Source of the DNA: Sinorhizobium meliloti 4H41
Lineage (GTDB): Bacteria > Pseudomonadota > Alphaproteobacteria > Rhizobiales > Rhizobiaceae
Direction: 5' to 3'
Assembly: GCF_000375585.1 (NCBI RefSeq)
Contig: NZ_AQWP01000003.1
Span: forward strand, 410,157-474,156
DNA length: 64,000 nucleotides
Below are positions 26,178 to 35,332 of the stretch, in pieces. The notes below the pieces were generated by a model. That model was given only the letters and a program-made list of their open reading frames with translations. It searched no databases and was not told the DNA's origin. Each line of letters begins with the position of its first letter. The stretch's first letter is position 1. The position numbers and the translations under genes are program-made.

Positions 26178-27758
26178 ATGCGCGATGCTATCCCCCGTGA
26201 TTCGGTCACCAAAGAATCCGGCCGGCCAATTCTGGCGGCCGAAGCGGTTTCGAAATCGTTCGGCGGCGTCGCGGCGCTCAAGGATGTGCGCTTCGAACTG
26301 CGCGCGGGCGAAATCCATGCGCTCATGGGCGAGAATGGCGCCGGCAAGTCGACGCTGATGAAAGTCCTGTCCGGCGTCTACCCGGACTACGAGGGCACCT
26401 TCCGCGTCGATGGAGAAACCGCCCGCTTCTCCAATGTGCGCGATGCCGAGGCGGCCGGGATCGCCATCATCCATCAGGAACTCAACCTCGTCCCCGAACT
26501 CGGCGTCGCCGACAACATCTTTCTCGGCCGCGAACGGGTGATCGCCGGTCTTTTCGTGGATCGCAAGGCGAGCCTGGAGGCCGCACGAGGGCTGTTGAAC
26601 CGTCTCGGCATCGAACTCGACCCGGAGGCGCGTGTCGGGCAGTTGCGGGTGGGCGAACAACAGCTCGTCGAGATTGCGAAGGCCCTCTCCGTGGAAGCGC
26701 GCATTCTGATCATGGACGAACCGACCTCGGCGCTTTCGCCCGGCGAGTGTCGGCGCCTCTTCAAGATCATGCGGCAACTCGCGGCCGACGGCGTCGGCAT
26801 CATCTATATTTCGCACCGGATCGACGAGGTGATGCAGCTCAGCGACCGGGTCACCGTCTTCCGCGACGGCCGGCATGTCTGGACCCGGCCGATGGCCGGA
26901 CTGGACGAAAATACGATCATCGCCGCAATGGTGGGTCGCAACCTCCTCGACGCGCACCCGGCCGACCGGGGCAACGGCGGCGGCGAGCCCGTCCTTTCGG
27001 TCAGGGACCTGTCGCTTGCCGTTCCCGGACGTCATGGCTGGCGCGACGTGCTGAAGGGCGTGAGCTTCGACGTTCGCGCCGGCGAGATCCTCGGCATCGG
27101 CGGCTTGCTCGGCGCGGGGCGCACGGAAATCCTGGAGACGATCTTTGCATCGAATGAAGGCCTTCGCGGCGGTGAAATCCGGCTGGACGGCATCGCCGTC
27201 GATATCCGCTCGCCACGCGATGCTCGCCGCCTCGGTTTTGCTCTGGTGACGGAGGACCGCAAGGCGAAGGGGCTGCATCTTCACGAATCGATCAGAGACA
27301 ATGTGGCTCTGCCGCTTGTTGGAAGGCTCGCCCGATTCGGGCTGCGCTCCTTCGGAGGCGAGCGCGCGCTCGCGAAAGGGGCGGTCGATGCGCTCGGCGT
27401 GCGCTGCGCGAGCACCGATCAGGCGGCCGGAACCCTGTCCGGCGGCAACCAGCAGAAGGTCGTCATCGGCAAGTGGCTGGCGACCGGTCCGCGTGTCCTT
27501 CTGCTCGACGAGCCGACGCGCGGCATCGACGTCGGTGCGAAGCGCGAGATCTACGATCTGATCTTCAAGCTCGCCGGCGACGGGCTGGCGATCGTGGTGG
27601 TCAGTTCCGAATTGCCGGAACTCCTGCTCCTCGCCAACCGCATTCTGGTGATGGCCGAGGGACGGCAGACCGGGCTCGTCTCCCGGGAGGAGGCGAGCGA
27701 GGAGCGCATCATGCAGCTCGCCGCTCCGCGGAGCGCATGCGGAAGGGCGGTTGCATGA
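26178..27758 (+). CDS. Sugar ABC transporter ATPase (RbsA/MglA-type)
   Basis: 526 residues with two ABC cassettes. First: GENGAGKST, RVGEQQLVEIAKALSVEAR, ILIMDEPTSALS. Second: GLLGAGRTE, LSGGNQQKVVIGKWL, LLLDEPTRGIDVGAK. The ATG at 26178 is preferred (GGGAGG 11 bases upstream); an in-frame GTG at 26133 is possible. It powers the importer with the permease and binding protein that follow, each overlapping by 4 bases. The substrate is unknown. The next minus-strand genes handle four-carbon acid sugars, but they are not in the same operon. Confidence 0.92.
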   Translation: MRDAIPRDSVTKESGRPILAAEAVSKSFGGVAALKDVRFELRAGEIHALMGENGAGKSTLMKVLSGVYPDYEGTFRVDGETARFSNVRDAEAAGIAIIHQELNLVPELGVADNIFLGRERVIAGLFVDRKASLEAARGLLNRLGIELDPEARVGQLRVGEQQLVEIAKALSVEARILIMDEPTSALSPGECRRLFKIMRQLAADGVGIIYISHRIDEVMQLSDRVTVFRDGRHVWTRPMAGLDENTIIAAMVGRNLLDAHPADRGNGGGEPVLSVRDLSLAVPGRHGWRDVLKGVSFDVRAGEILGIGGLLGAGRTEILETIFASNEGLRGGEIRLDGIAVDIRSPRDARRLGFALVTEDRKAKGLHLHESIRDNVALPLVGRLARFGLRSFGGERALAKGAVDALGVRCASTDQAAGTLSGGNQQKVVIGKWLATGPRVLLLDEPTRGIDVGAKREIYDLIFKLAGDGLAIVVVSSELPELLLLANRILVMAEGRQTGLVSREEASEERIMQLAAPRSACGRAVA

Positions 27759-29077
27759 ATTTCCTGAAGGCTCTCTCCCGTACGAAACTCTATTGGGGGC
27801 TGATCGCCATCTTCCTGATCGGAGTCCTGTCCTCGCCGGTAACGTCGTCGGGCAGGAACATCTTTCTCTCCTCCGGCAATCTCCTCGACGTGTTGCGGCA
27901 GGTATCGACCACCGGGCTGATCGCCACCGGCATGACGGCCGTCATTCTGACCGGCGGCATAGACCTTTCGGTCGGCTCGCTGATGGCGATCTGCACCGTC
28001 GTCTGCGCGATGCTCCTGACCGTTCCGGGGGACACGGCCGCCCTCTATCTGGGGCTGCCGTCCGTCGGGCTTGCGGTTTTAGTCGGCGGTGCGGCGGCAG
28101 TACGCTTCGTCTTCCTCAATATCGAGAAATCACGGGCGGGCGTGACGCATGTCCGCGACATCCGGCTTGACCGGACCCGCGGTACCGTTCTGCCCGCCGC
28201 AGCCGGCATCGTTCTCTGCACCCTGGTTCTAAGTTTCCTCTTGCCTCAGATGCAGACGAAATTCGGCGTGCTCGGCGTTCTGCTCGTGGCGCCGGCGGTC
28301 GGACTCATGTTCGGCGCGGTTAACGGCGCGATCATCGTGGTCGGACGATTGCAGCCCTTCATCGTCACGCTTGCCATGATGGTCACGGCGCTCGGCATCG
28401 CCCGGCTCACCGCCGGGCAGAACAATGCAGTTCTGCCGGTCTATACCGGCACCAATGCGACCGCCGATTTCGACATGCTGCGGCAGCTCGTCTTCGGCAT
28501 CGTGCCCATGCCCGGCATATTCTTCATCGTCGCGATTCTTCTCTATGGCGCCGTGCTGCGGTTCACCCCATTCGGCCGCTATGTCTATGCGATCGGCGGA
28601 AACGAGGAGGCGGCGCGCCTTTCCGGCATCAATGCGGGCCGGGTGAAGATCGTCACCTATGCGGTATCGGGTCTTCTCGCGGGCATCGCCGCGGTCCTCT
28701 ATGTGGCGCAGTACCGCCAGGGCAAGCCGGACGCCGGCGCGGGCCTCGAACTGGATGCGATCGCGGCGGTGGTCATCGGCGGGACGAGCCTGATGGGAGG
28801 GCGCGGGAGCCTTGCCGGGACGTTCTGCGGGGTCCTGATCTTCGGCCTGCTCTCCAACATCCTGCAGCTCCACAACATCAATTCCAATCTTCAGCTGGTG
28901 CTGAAGGGCGTGATCATCATCGGCACGGTGCTCGTTCAGGAGCGCAATGCCTACGACCTTCTCGCGCAATTGCGGCTGCCGGGCGCAAGCCGGCGCCCGG
29001 CTCAAGGAGATACGTCCGCCGAGGAGCGGACGTCGGGAGAGACGTTATCCATGACAATGGGAGGAAAGAAGAAATGA
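27755..29077 (+). CDS. Sugar ABC transporter permease, extended (440 residues)
   Basis: It has the RbsC-family signature VILTGGIDLSVGSLMA near residues 63-78 and the late GGTSLMGGRGSLAGTFCG loop. Normal members are about 320-350 residues; this one is 440. The extra length lies mainly at about 91-172, which holds two further hydrophobic stretches (around LPSVGLAVLVGGAAAV and AAAGIVLCTLVLSFLL) flanking a charged RDIRLDRTRG segment. A hydrophilic tail of about 30 residues ends MGGKKK. ATGA overlaps couple it to the ATPase before and the binding protein after. Confidence 0.9.
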   Translation: MNFLKALSRTKLYWGLIAIFLIGVLSSPVTSSGRNIFLSSGNLLDVLRQVSTTGLIATGMTAVILTGGIDLSVGSLMAICTVVCAMLLTVPGDTAALYLGLPSVGLAVLVGGAAAVRFVFLNIEKSRAGVTHVRDIRLDRTRGTVLPAAAGIVLCTLVLSFLLPQMQTKFGVLGVLLVAPAVGLMFGAVNGAIIVVGRLQPFIVTLAMMVTALGIARLTAGQNNAVLPVYTGTNATADFDMLRQLVFGIVPMPGIFFIVAILLYGAVLRFTPFGRYVYAIGGNEEAARLSGINAGRVKIVTYAVSGLLAGIAAVLYVAQYRQGKPDAGAGLELDAIAAVVIGGTSLMGGRGSLAGTFCGVLIFGLLSNILQLHNINSNLQLVLKGVIIIGTVLVQERNAYDLLAQLRLPGASRRPAQGDTSAEERTSGETLSMTMGGKKK

Positions 29078-30042
29078 AACGCCGTGACATCATCAAACTG
29101 ACGGCGGTCGCCGCCGTCCTCGCCGCGACGACCGTGCTCATGCCGGCGCACGACGCCGTGGCTCAGGACAAGAAGTTTCGCATCGGCTTCAGCCAGGCGA
29201 CGACGATCGAACCGTGGCGTGCGCAGTTCAACAAGGACATCATCGCCGAGGCGGCAAAGCATCCGGACGTCGAGCTGATCATAACCGACGGTGAGGACAG
29301 GACGGAAAAGCAGGTGGCCGACGTCGAGAACCTCGTTCGCCAGGAGGTGGATGCCTTGCTCGTGTCGCCGAAAGAGTCCGCAGGGCTCACCGGCGTGGTG
29401 CAGCAGGCGATCGATGCCAAGATCCCGGTCTTCGTTCTCGACCGAAACGTCGAGACCGACCAGTACACCCAGTTCGTCGGCGGCGACAACAAACTGATCG
29501 GCCGCGCGGCCGGCGAATATGCGGTCGAGCTTCTCGGAGGAAAGGGCAAGGCTCAGGGCAATATCGTCGAGATATGGGGCGGCATGGGCACCCAGCCGGC
29601 GCACGATCGCCACGACGGCTTCCACGAGTTCACCGACAAGGAGCCCGGCATCAAGAACCTGCTCGATCAGCAATCCGGCGACTGGAAGCAGGACCAGGCC
29701 TACAACATCATGGCGACGGCGCTGCGCAACAACGAGAAGATTGATCTCGTATACGGCCACAACGATCCGATGGCCTATGGCGCCTATCTGGCGGCGAAGG
29801 ACGCAGGTCGTGAGAAGGAAATAAAGTTCATCGGCATCGACGCGCTCCCGAACGAAGGCGTGACCTGGGTCAACAACGGCGAACTCACCGCGACTTTCCT
29901 CTATGCGACGCCGGGAGCAGAGGGTCTCCGCCAGGCGGTGAAGTTCCTGAAGGGGGAAAAGGTCGAAAAGACCGTCACGCTCGACACGATGAAGGTGACC
30001 AAGGAAAACGCCGCGCAGATCCTGAAGGACAACGGCCTGTAA
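29074..30042 (+). CDS. Sugar ABC transporter periplasmic binding protein
   Basis: 322 residues. Signal peptide MKRRDIIKLTAVAAVLAATT with cleavage near AVAQ. The mature protein is a type-I periplasmic binding fold: FRIGFSQATTIEPWR, ALLVSPKESAGLTG, VFVLDRNVETDQYTQFVGGD, IVEIWGGMGTQPAHDRHDGF, YGHNDPMAYGAYLA and FIGIDALPNEG. An ATGA overlap with the permease gene is seen. The ligand is not identifiable by eye. No terminator was recognised in the 115-base gap to the convergent otnK gene. Confidence 0.92.
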   Translation: MKRRDIIKLTAVAAVLAATTVLMPAHDAVAQDKKFRIGFSQATTIEPWRAQFNKDIIAEAAKHPDVELIITDGEDRTEKQVADVENLVRQEVDALLVSPKESAGLTGVVQQAIDAKIPVFVLDRNVETDQYTQFVGGDNKLIGRAAGEYAVELLGGKGKAQGNIVEIWGGMGTQPAHDRHDGFHEFTDKEPGIKNLLDQQSGDWKQDQAYNIMATALRNNEKIDLVYGHNDPMAYGAYLAAKDAGREKEIKFIGIDALPNEGVTWVNNGELTATFLYATPGAEGLRQAVKFLKGEKVEKTVTLDTMKVTKENAAQILKDNGL

Positions 30043-30157
30043 GAGCCGTCGCGCGGACGCGCTGCGGCAAACGCAAAGTCTGCATGCTCTACTCGGTCCG
30101 ATTTGAGGAAGCGTGCAGCGGGGGGCGGCGGACGAGGGGGACCGCCCGCCTTCCCTC

Positions 30158-31435
30158 TCACCGCATCATCGACAGTGCCGTGGCGAAGAAATCCTCGCCG
30201 CCGAAATTGCCCGATTTCAGCGCCAGCAACATGTCGTTTCCGGCAGTGCCGATCGTCCTCAGCACGGGGACGCCGGGCGCGATTTCCGGACCGATCAGGA
30301 AAGCCGGAATGCCGAGCCTGTCGACGGTCGCGCCGGAGGTCTCTCCGCCGGCGACGACGAGGCGTCTCACGCCGCGCTCTACCAGTTCGCCGGCGATCGC
30401 GGCGGTTGCCGTTTCGATCGCGTGCCCGGATGCCTCTCGCCCGTAGCGCGCCTGCAGACGCGAAACGACCTCCGGCGCGGCACTCGCGGCGATGGCGACG
30501 GGGCCTTGGGCAATCCGTTCCCCGGCCCAGGCGACGGCTGCGGAAATCTCGTCCGATCCGGCGAGGAGCTTTTCCGTGTCGAGCCGCAGCACCGGCATAT
30601 GGCGTTCCGCCGCGTCGAGTTGCTTCAGCGTTGCCGCCGAACAACTGCCTGCGACCACCGCGGCAAGACCGCCGACGGAGCGGATGGCGTCGCTTTCCCC
30701 GTCGCTTGCCGAAGCCCGGCCGGAGCGCAGAATCGCGCGGGCGAGGCCGAGACCCAGGCCGGACGCGCCGGTGGAGACGGGCATTTCGAGCGCCGCTTCG
30801 CCGAGCGTTTCGAGATCGCGTTCGAAGACCGCATCCGCGATAGCCGCGGCGGCGCCTTCGGCGCGTAACCGATCGAGCCTCGCCTTTATCGCATCGGCTC
30901 CGCGCGTGACGGTCGGCAGGTCGATGAGGCCGGCCTTGCCGCGCGACTGGCGGGTGAGCACCCGCACCAGATTGGCATCGCGCATCGGGTTGAGCGGGTG
31001 GTCTTTCAACGGACTTTCGTCGAGCGGCTGGCCATTGACGAAAAGATGGCCGAGATAGACGGTTCGCCCCGTTTCCGGAAAGGCCGGCGTAACGAGGGCG
31101 ATGTCGCCGCCCGAGACGCTCAGAAGCGCTTCGGTCACCGGCCCGATATTGCCGAGATCCGTCGAATCGAAGGTGGAGCAGATCTTGTAGAGCACATGGG
31201 CGGCGCCTCGGCCGCGCAGCCAGCTTTCGGCCGCGAGGGCGGCGGCCACGGCCTCCTCCGCTGCGACCGACCGGATCTTCAGGGAAACGACCACTGCATC
31301 GACGTCGGGCAGGGCGAGCGACGGATCGGGAATGCCGACCGTCTGCACGGTGCGAAGCCCGTTCTTCGTCAGCGTATTCGCAAGATCGGAGGCGCCCGTG
31401 TAGTCGTCGGCGATCGATCCGAGCAGGATTGTCAT
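30158..31435 (-). CDS. otnK: 3-oxo-tetronate 4-kinase (DUF1537 family)
   Basis: 425 residues. It opens LLGSIADDYTGASDLANTL, then KICSTFDSTDLGNIGPV, with C-terminal RRLVVAGGETSGATVDRL. This is the OtnK branch of DUF1537 kinases. It phosphorylates 3-oxo-tetronate made by OtnI; OtnC then decarboxylates the product to a triose phosphate. Only 3 bases separate it from otnI, and GGAGC precedes the ATG at 31435. It is distinct from the oiaK paralogue at 414-1715. Confidence 0.88.
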   Translation of the reverse strand: MTILLGSIADDYTGASDLANTLTKNGLRTVQTVGIPDPSLALPDVDAVVVSLKIRSVAAEEAVAAALAAESWLRGRGAAHVLYKICSTFDSTDLGNIGPVTEALLSVSGGDIALVTPAFPETGRTVYLGHLFVNGQPLDESPLKDHPLNPMRDANLVRVLTRQSRGKAGLIDLPTVTRGADAIKARLDRLRAEGAAAAIADAVFERDLETLGEAALEMPVSTGASGLGLGLARAILRSGRASASDGESDAIRSVGGLAAVVAGSCSAATLKQLDAAERHMPVLRLDTEKLLAGSDEISAAVAWAGERIAQGPVAIAASAAPEVVSRLQARYGREASGHAIETATAAIAGELVERGVRRLVVAGGETSGATVDRLGIPAFLIGPEIAPGVPVLRTIGTAGNDMLLALKSGNFGGEDFFATALSMMR

Positions 31436-31438
31436 GGG

Positions 31439-32215
31439 TCAGCTCCGTCGAAAGGGTTTGAACCAGCCGAGGCCGTCCAGCGTCCGGCCGCGCGGGTTAT
31501 ATTCGCAACCGACGAAGCCGCCATAGCCGAGCCGGTCGATTTCATCAAAGAGGTAGCGATAGTTCAACTCCTCGCCATCGGGCTCGTGCCGCGAGGGCAC
31601 GCTGGCGATCTGGATGTGGCCGGTGACCGGCATCAGTTGGCGGAGAGCCATTGCGACGTCGCCGTGCAGGATCTGCCGGTGATAGATGTCGAATTGCAGC
31701 TTCAGGTTGGGGAGCGCCAGTTCGGCGATGAGCCGCTCGGCGGTCCCGAAATCGTTGAGGAAATATCCCGGCATGTTGCGCCCGTTGATCGGCTCGACGA
31801 GGAGATCGATGCCCTCGTCGGCCAGGCGCCCGGCCGTATAGGCGACCGAGCGGCGGTAACGGGATGCGGCCTCCGGGTCGCGCGGATCAGCAAGACCAGC
31901 CATCAGGTGCAGGCGCTTGGCGCCGGTCGCCGCCGCGTAGTCGAGCGCCTTGTCGACATCCGATTTCAACCCGTCGAAGCGGCTGGGCAGGGCGGCGATT
32001 CCGCGCTCGCCGGCTGCCCAATTGCCCGGCGGCAGGTTGAACAGCGCCTGCTCGAGCCTGTTGCGGGCAAGCCGTTCGGCGATCGCTTCCGGAGGCACCT
32101 CGTAGGGAAAAAGGTACTCGACGGCGGCGAACCCGGCGTCGGCGGCCGCGTCGAAGCGGTCGAGGAACGGCCACTCGGTGAACATCATCGTCAGATTGGC
32201 GGCAAATACGGGCAT
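31439..32215 (-). CDS. otnI: 2-oxo-tetronate isomerase (hydroxypyruvate isomerase family)
   Basis: 258 residues. It opens MPVFAANLTMMFTEWPFLDR, with LVEPINGRNMPGYFLN, QFDIYHRQILHGDV and VGCEYNPRGRTLDGLGW. The same family as Hyi at 19.7 kb, but the position between ltnD and otnK identifies the OtnI role: isomerising 2-oxo-tetronate to 3-oxo-tetronate. Confidence 0.88.
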   Translation of the reverse strand: MPVFAANLTMMFTEWPFLDRFDAAADAGFAAVEYLFPYEVPPEAIAERLARNRLEQALFNLPPGNWAAGERGIAALPSRFDGLKSDVDKALDYAAATGAKRLHLMAGLADPRDPEAASRYRRSVAYTAGRLADEGIDLLVEPINGRNMPGYFLNDFGTAERLIAELALPNLKLQFDIYHRQILHGDVAMALRQLMPVTGHIQIASVPSRHEPDGEELNYRYLFDEIDRLGYGGFVGCEYNPRGRTLDGLGWFKPFRRS

Positions 32216-32226
32216 GCGCGTTTTCC

Positions 32227-33132
32227 TTAGGGGTTATTCGTGCCGGGCAACGTGGCCCCGGAGAGCTGGGCGTAGAGCCGCGCGAGGGAGGAATCGTCGT
32301 CGCGCCCCATGCCTGTGCCCGAGGCTGCAAGATACATCTGCAGTGCGGCCGCCACGAGCGGCACCGGATAGCGCTCCGCGCGCGCCATATCCTGGACGAT
32401 GCCGAGGTCCTTCACAAAAATCTCGATGGCGCTCAGCGGGGCGTAATCTCCCGCCAGCACATGCGGGATGCGGTTCTCGAACATCCAGGAATTGCCGGCC
32501 GAGGCGGTGATCACCTCGTATACTTTGTCGAGGTCCAGCCCTTGTTTCGCCGCAAAGGCGATCGCTTCGCAGGCGGCTGCGATGTGCACGCCGGCGAGAA
32601 GCTGGTTGATCATCTTGAAGGCGGCGCCGGTCCCGGCGGTCTCGCCGAGTTCGTAGACCTTGGCGGCCATGGCGTCGAGGGCCGGTCGGGCGGCGGCGAA
32701 GGCCTGCGGCGATCCCGAGGCCATGATCGTCAGTTCGCCCTTCGATGCCTTTGCCGCGCCGCCTGAGATCGGCGCGTCGAGATAGTGAAACCCCAGTCCT
32801 TCGAGCCGCTGCGCCAGGTCGCGCGCGATCGCCGGATCCATTGTCGCGGACGATATGAAGACGGCGTCGGGCTTCATCGCGTCTGCAACACCATCCCGGC
32901 CGAACAGAACGGCTTCGGTCTGCGCGCCGCTCACGACCACCGAAACGACGATGTCGGCGCCCGTCACGGCTTCGCCTGGCGTGCCCGCTCCGCGACCGCC
33001 TTCGGCGGCGAAACGTTCCACTGCGGGCGGGGCAACGTCGTAGCCAAACACGTCGAGGCCCGCGCTTTTCAACGAGCACGCCATACCGAAGCCCATCGAG
33101 CCGAGCCCGAGCACTGCGATCTTCGATGCCAT
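32227..33132 (-). CDS. ltnD: L-threonate dehydrogenase (beta-hydroxyacid dehydrogenase family)
   Basis: 301 residues. Rossmann motif IAVLGLGSMGFGMACSLKSAG, YLDAPISGGAAKASKGELT, catalytic Lys in AAFKMINQLLAGVHIAAACE, and late VKDLGIVQDMAR. First gene of ltnD-otnI-otnK. The pathway oxidises L-threonate to 2-oxo-tetronate. A different 4-carbon acid substrate is possible. Its start is followed upstream by twin operators shared with a divergent regulator. Confidence 0.85.
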   Translation of the reverse strand: MASKIAVLGLGSMGFGMACSLKSAGLDVFGYDVAPPAVERFAAEGGRGAGTPGEAVTGADIVVSVVVSGAQTEAVLFGRDGVADAMKPDAVFISSATMDPAIARDLAQRLEGLGFHYLDAPISGGAAKASKGELTIMASGSPQAFAAARPALDAMAAKVYELGETAGTGAAFKMINQLLAGVHIAAACEAIAFAAKQGLDLDKVYEVITASAGNSWMFENRIPHVLAGDYAPLSAIEIFVKDLGIVQDMARAERYPVPLVAAALQMYLAASGTGMGRDDDSSLARLYAQLSGATLPGTNNP

Positions 33133-33172
33133 TTCGTCTCCTCCAGTTGCCGGTCACTCGTTCTAGGGATTA

Positions 33173-33188
33173 TTGGCAGCGCTGCCAA
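33173..33188. promoter_or_regulatory. Operator 1 of the otn/ltn regulator
   Basis: TTGGCAGCGCTGCCAA is a perfect 16-bp palindrome of LacI-family type in the divergent spacer between ltnD and its regulator. Confidence 0.75.
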
Positions 33189-33194
33189 CCAAAA

Positions 33195-33210
33195 TTGGTA
33201 GCGCTGCCAA
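33195..33210. promoter_or_regulatory. Operator 2 of the otn/ltn regulator
   Basis: TTGGTAGCGCTGCCAA differs from operator 1 at one base and is centred 22 bp from it (about two helical turns), which suits side-by-side repressor dimers on one DNA face. Confidence 0.75.
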
Positions 33211-33271
33211 AAAAATCCGCCTATGAAGTCGATGAGAGCCGTGAACGGTCTCGTTATGGAACAGGCGCGAA

Positions 33272-34276
33272 GTGGCGACGGACTTCAAGCAGCAGACACC
33301 CGTAACGCTCGCAGAGGTGGCGGAAGCCGCGGGCGTGGGTGAGAGCACGGTTTCCCGCGTGCTGCGCAATCACGGCTCGTTCTCCGGCAAGGCCCGCGAG
33401 CGCGTGTTGGATGCGGTCGAGCGGCTTGGCTACGTGCCGAACCGGATCGCCGGAACCTTGGCCTCGGCCGGGTCCCGCCTCGTCGCCTTCGTCATTCCGT
33501 CGCTCACCAACATCGTGTTCCCGGACGTGCTGCGGGGTGCAGGCGCCGTTCTGGAGGAAAATCGCTATCAGGCCGTCTTTTCCGTGACGGACTATGAGCC
33601 GGAGCGCGAGGAGGCCCTCGTCGCCGCCATGCTCGCCTGGCGGCCGACGGCGGTGATGCTTGCCGGCTTCGAGCATACGGAAGGCACGCTCAAGATGCTG
33701 CGGGCGAGCGGCTGTCGCGTCGTCGAACTGCTCGACATCGACGGGAGCGCCATAGACCTGGCGGTCGGCTTTTCCAATCGTGAGGCGGGTCGGGCGAGCG
33801 CCGAATTCCTGTTGAAGCGCGGTTATCGCCGGATCGGCTATGTCGGCCACGATCTCGACCGCGACACACGCGCCGGCAAACGCTTCGACGGCTTCCGTGA
33901 AGCGCTGAACCTAGCCGGCGTCGCCCTTGTGGATCGGGAAATCCGTCCGGGCGCTTCTTCGGTTGGGAGCGGGCGGGCGGGGCTCGATCAGCTTCTTCGA
34001 AGGGCGCCGGGACTCGATGCGGTCTATTTCTCGAACGACGACATGGCGCTCGGCGGATATTTTCATTGTCTTGCATGCGCCATTTCCGTCCCAACCAGGC
34101 TCGCCCTTTTCGGCCATAACGGCCTCGATATCGGCCAGGCCACGCCGCAGCCTCTGACGACCATTCGCACGCCCCGCGTCGCGACGGGAAAGCTGGCGGC
34201 CGAGTTGGTCATCAACGATCACCCATCTCACGTCGCCGATCTTGGATTTGAACTGATCGAAGGCGATACAGCCTGA
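33272..34276 (+). CDS. LacI-family regulator of acid-sugar catabolism
   Basis: 334 residues. Helix-turn-helix VTLAEVAEAAGVGESTVSRVL with hinge GYVPNRIAGTLAS, similar to gluconate-type LacI regulators. Effector domain: LVAFVIPSLTNIVFPDVL, KRGYRRIGYVGHD and YFSNDDMALGGYF. The start is a GTG at 33272 without a strong ribosome site. The twin palindromes in the spacer upstream are its probable sites. It is divergent from ltnD-otnI-otnK and 15 bases upstream of otnC, so one regulator can control both arms. Confidence 0.9.
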   Translation: MATDFKQQTPVTLAEVAEAAGVGESTVSRVLRNHGSFSGKARERVLDAVERLGYVPNRIAGTLASAGSRLVAFVIPSLTNIVFPDVLRGAGAVLEENRYQAVFSVTDYEPEREEALVAAMLAWRPTAVMLAGFEHTEGTLKMLRASGCRVVELLDIDGSAIDLAVGFSNREAGRASAEFLLKRGYRRIGYVGHDLDRDTRAGKRFDGFREALNLAGVALVDREIRPGASSVGSGRAGLDQLLRRAPGLDAVYFSNDDMALGGYFHCLACAISVPTRLALFGHNGLDIGQATPQPLTTIRTPRVATGKLAAELVINDHPSHVADLGFELIEGDTA

Positions 34277-34291
34277 ACGAAAGGACCGCCA

Positions 34292-34969
34292 ATGTCCGAA
34301 ACGCGTCTTCGCGAGGAAATCTGCCGCTACGGCCGGTCCCTCTTCGAGCGGGGCCTGACCCCCGGCTCTTCCGGAAACATATCGATGAGACTCGATGACG
34401 GCGGCTGGCTGGTGACGCCCACCAATGCCTCGCTCGGCTTCCTCGATCCAGGGCGTATTTCGCGCCTCGATGCCGGCGGCCGGCTTGTCTCGGGCGACAA
34501 GCCGACCAAGGAGATCCCGCTTCATTCCGCCCTCTACGAGACGCGAGGCAGCGCCCGCGCCATCGTGCATCTCCATTCGACCCACGCGGTCGCGCTGACG
34601 ATGCTGCCGGAGATCGATCCGCAAGCGGCCCTTCCGCCGATGACGCCCTATTACCTCATGCGGGCCGGGGAGACTGCGCTCGTGCCCTATTACCGCCCCG
34701 GAGACCCGGCAGTCGCCGATGCGATCCGCGGGCTTGCGGGCAAATATTCCTCCGTGCTGCTTTCCAATCACGGTCCCGTCGTCGCCGGCGACAGTCTGGA
34801 GGCCGCGGTATTTGCGACGGAGGAACTGGAAGAGACCGCAAAGCTCTACCTGCTGCTGCGCAACCTCAATCCCCGCTATCTCAGCCCGCAACAAGTCGCC
34901 GATCTTGCCAAAACCTTCAGCCTCGACCTGCCGTCGCTCGGCGACCATGAGGGACATGATCACGGATAG
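34292..34969 (+). CDS. otnC: 3-oxo-tetronate 4-phosphate decarboxylase (class II aldolase family)
   Basis: 225 residues. Class II aldolase/adducin fold: LTPGSSGNISMRLDDG, the zinc-binding HLHSTHAVALT pair, and SNHGPVVAGDSLEAAVF with a third His. It should decarboxylate 3-oxo-tetronate 4-phosphate to a triose phosphate (dihydroxyacetone phosphate). It ends in a His-rich tail (GDHEGHDHG). It lies on the opposite strand from otnK/otnI but shares the regulator. Confidence 0.88.
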   Translation: MSETRLREEICRYGRSLFERGLTPGSSGNISMRLDDGGWLVTPTNASLGFLDPGRISRLDAGGRLVSGDKPTKEIPLHSALYETRGSARAIVHLHSTHAVALTMLPEIDPQAALPPMTPYYLMRAGETALVPYYRPGDPAVADAIRGLAGKYSSVLLSNHGPVVAGDSLEAAVFATEELEETAKLYLLLRNLNPRYLSPQQVADLAKTFSLDLPSLGDHEGHDHG

Positions 34970-35332
34970 AGTGCCTCCTTGCACCTATTCTCAACCGGTC
35001 TGGATCCGCGTTTTGCCGCTCACCCAGCCCTCTCCCCGCTAGCGGGGAGAGGGGACCAGTCCTGAGGCGCGTGTCTTCATGGCAACCACGCCGGGGCCCC
35101 TTAGAATTCCAGGGGCGTGGTCATGGAGGGCTTTTTTTGGCGTTCGTAATGCACGAAAAATACCATGTAGATCTAAGGTTCCTGCAAAAAACCTGCCTTT
35201 CCTGAAAGACATATTTTTCGGCTTCTGCCTCATTCCCGCCTGATTTCGATCCAGTCCGATTCATGGTGCGGGTGGCAACACTGCGGCTGTGAACAGGCTT
35301 GATCGAGCGGTTGACTTCGAGGGGGCCTTTTC
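34970..35332. other. Intergenic region upstream of the giant repeat-protein gene
   Basis: 363 bases without a credible gene. It holds the 26-bp palindrome at 35028-35053. A more AT-rich stretch follows, with a seven-T tract near 35131-35137 and A/T runs near 35155-35220, a likely promoter region. No confident -35/-10 pair was picked. A GAGGGGG ribosome site lies 8 bases before the ATG at 35333. Confidence 0.6.
35028..35053. repeat. Perfect 26-bp palindrome, rhizobial intergenic-repeat type
   Basis: CCCTCTCCCCGCT is followed directly by its reverse complement. The CTCACCCAGCC...GGGGACC context resembles the GC-rich palindromic intergenic elements widespread in rhizobia (RIME-like). It may also act as a transcription stop for otnC, but no T run follows. 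Confidence 0.65.

Noticed and set aside
35028..35053. Classical intrinsic terminator for otnC
   Set aside because: The palindrome is strong but no T run follows, so it is listed as a repeat instead.
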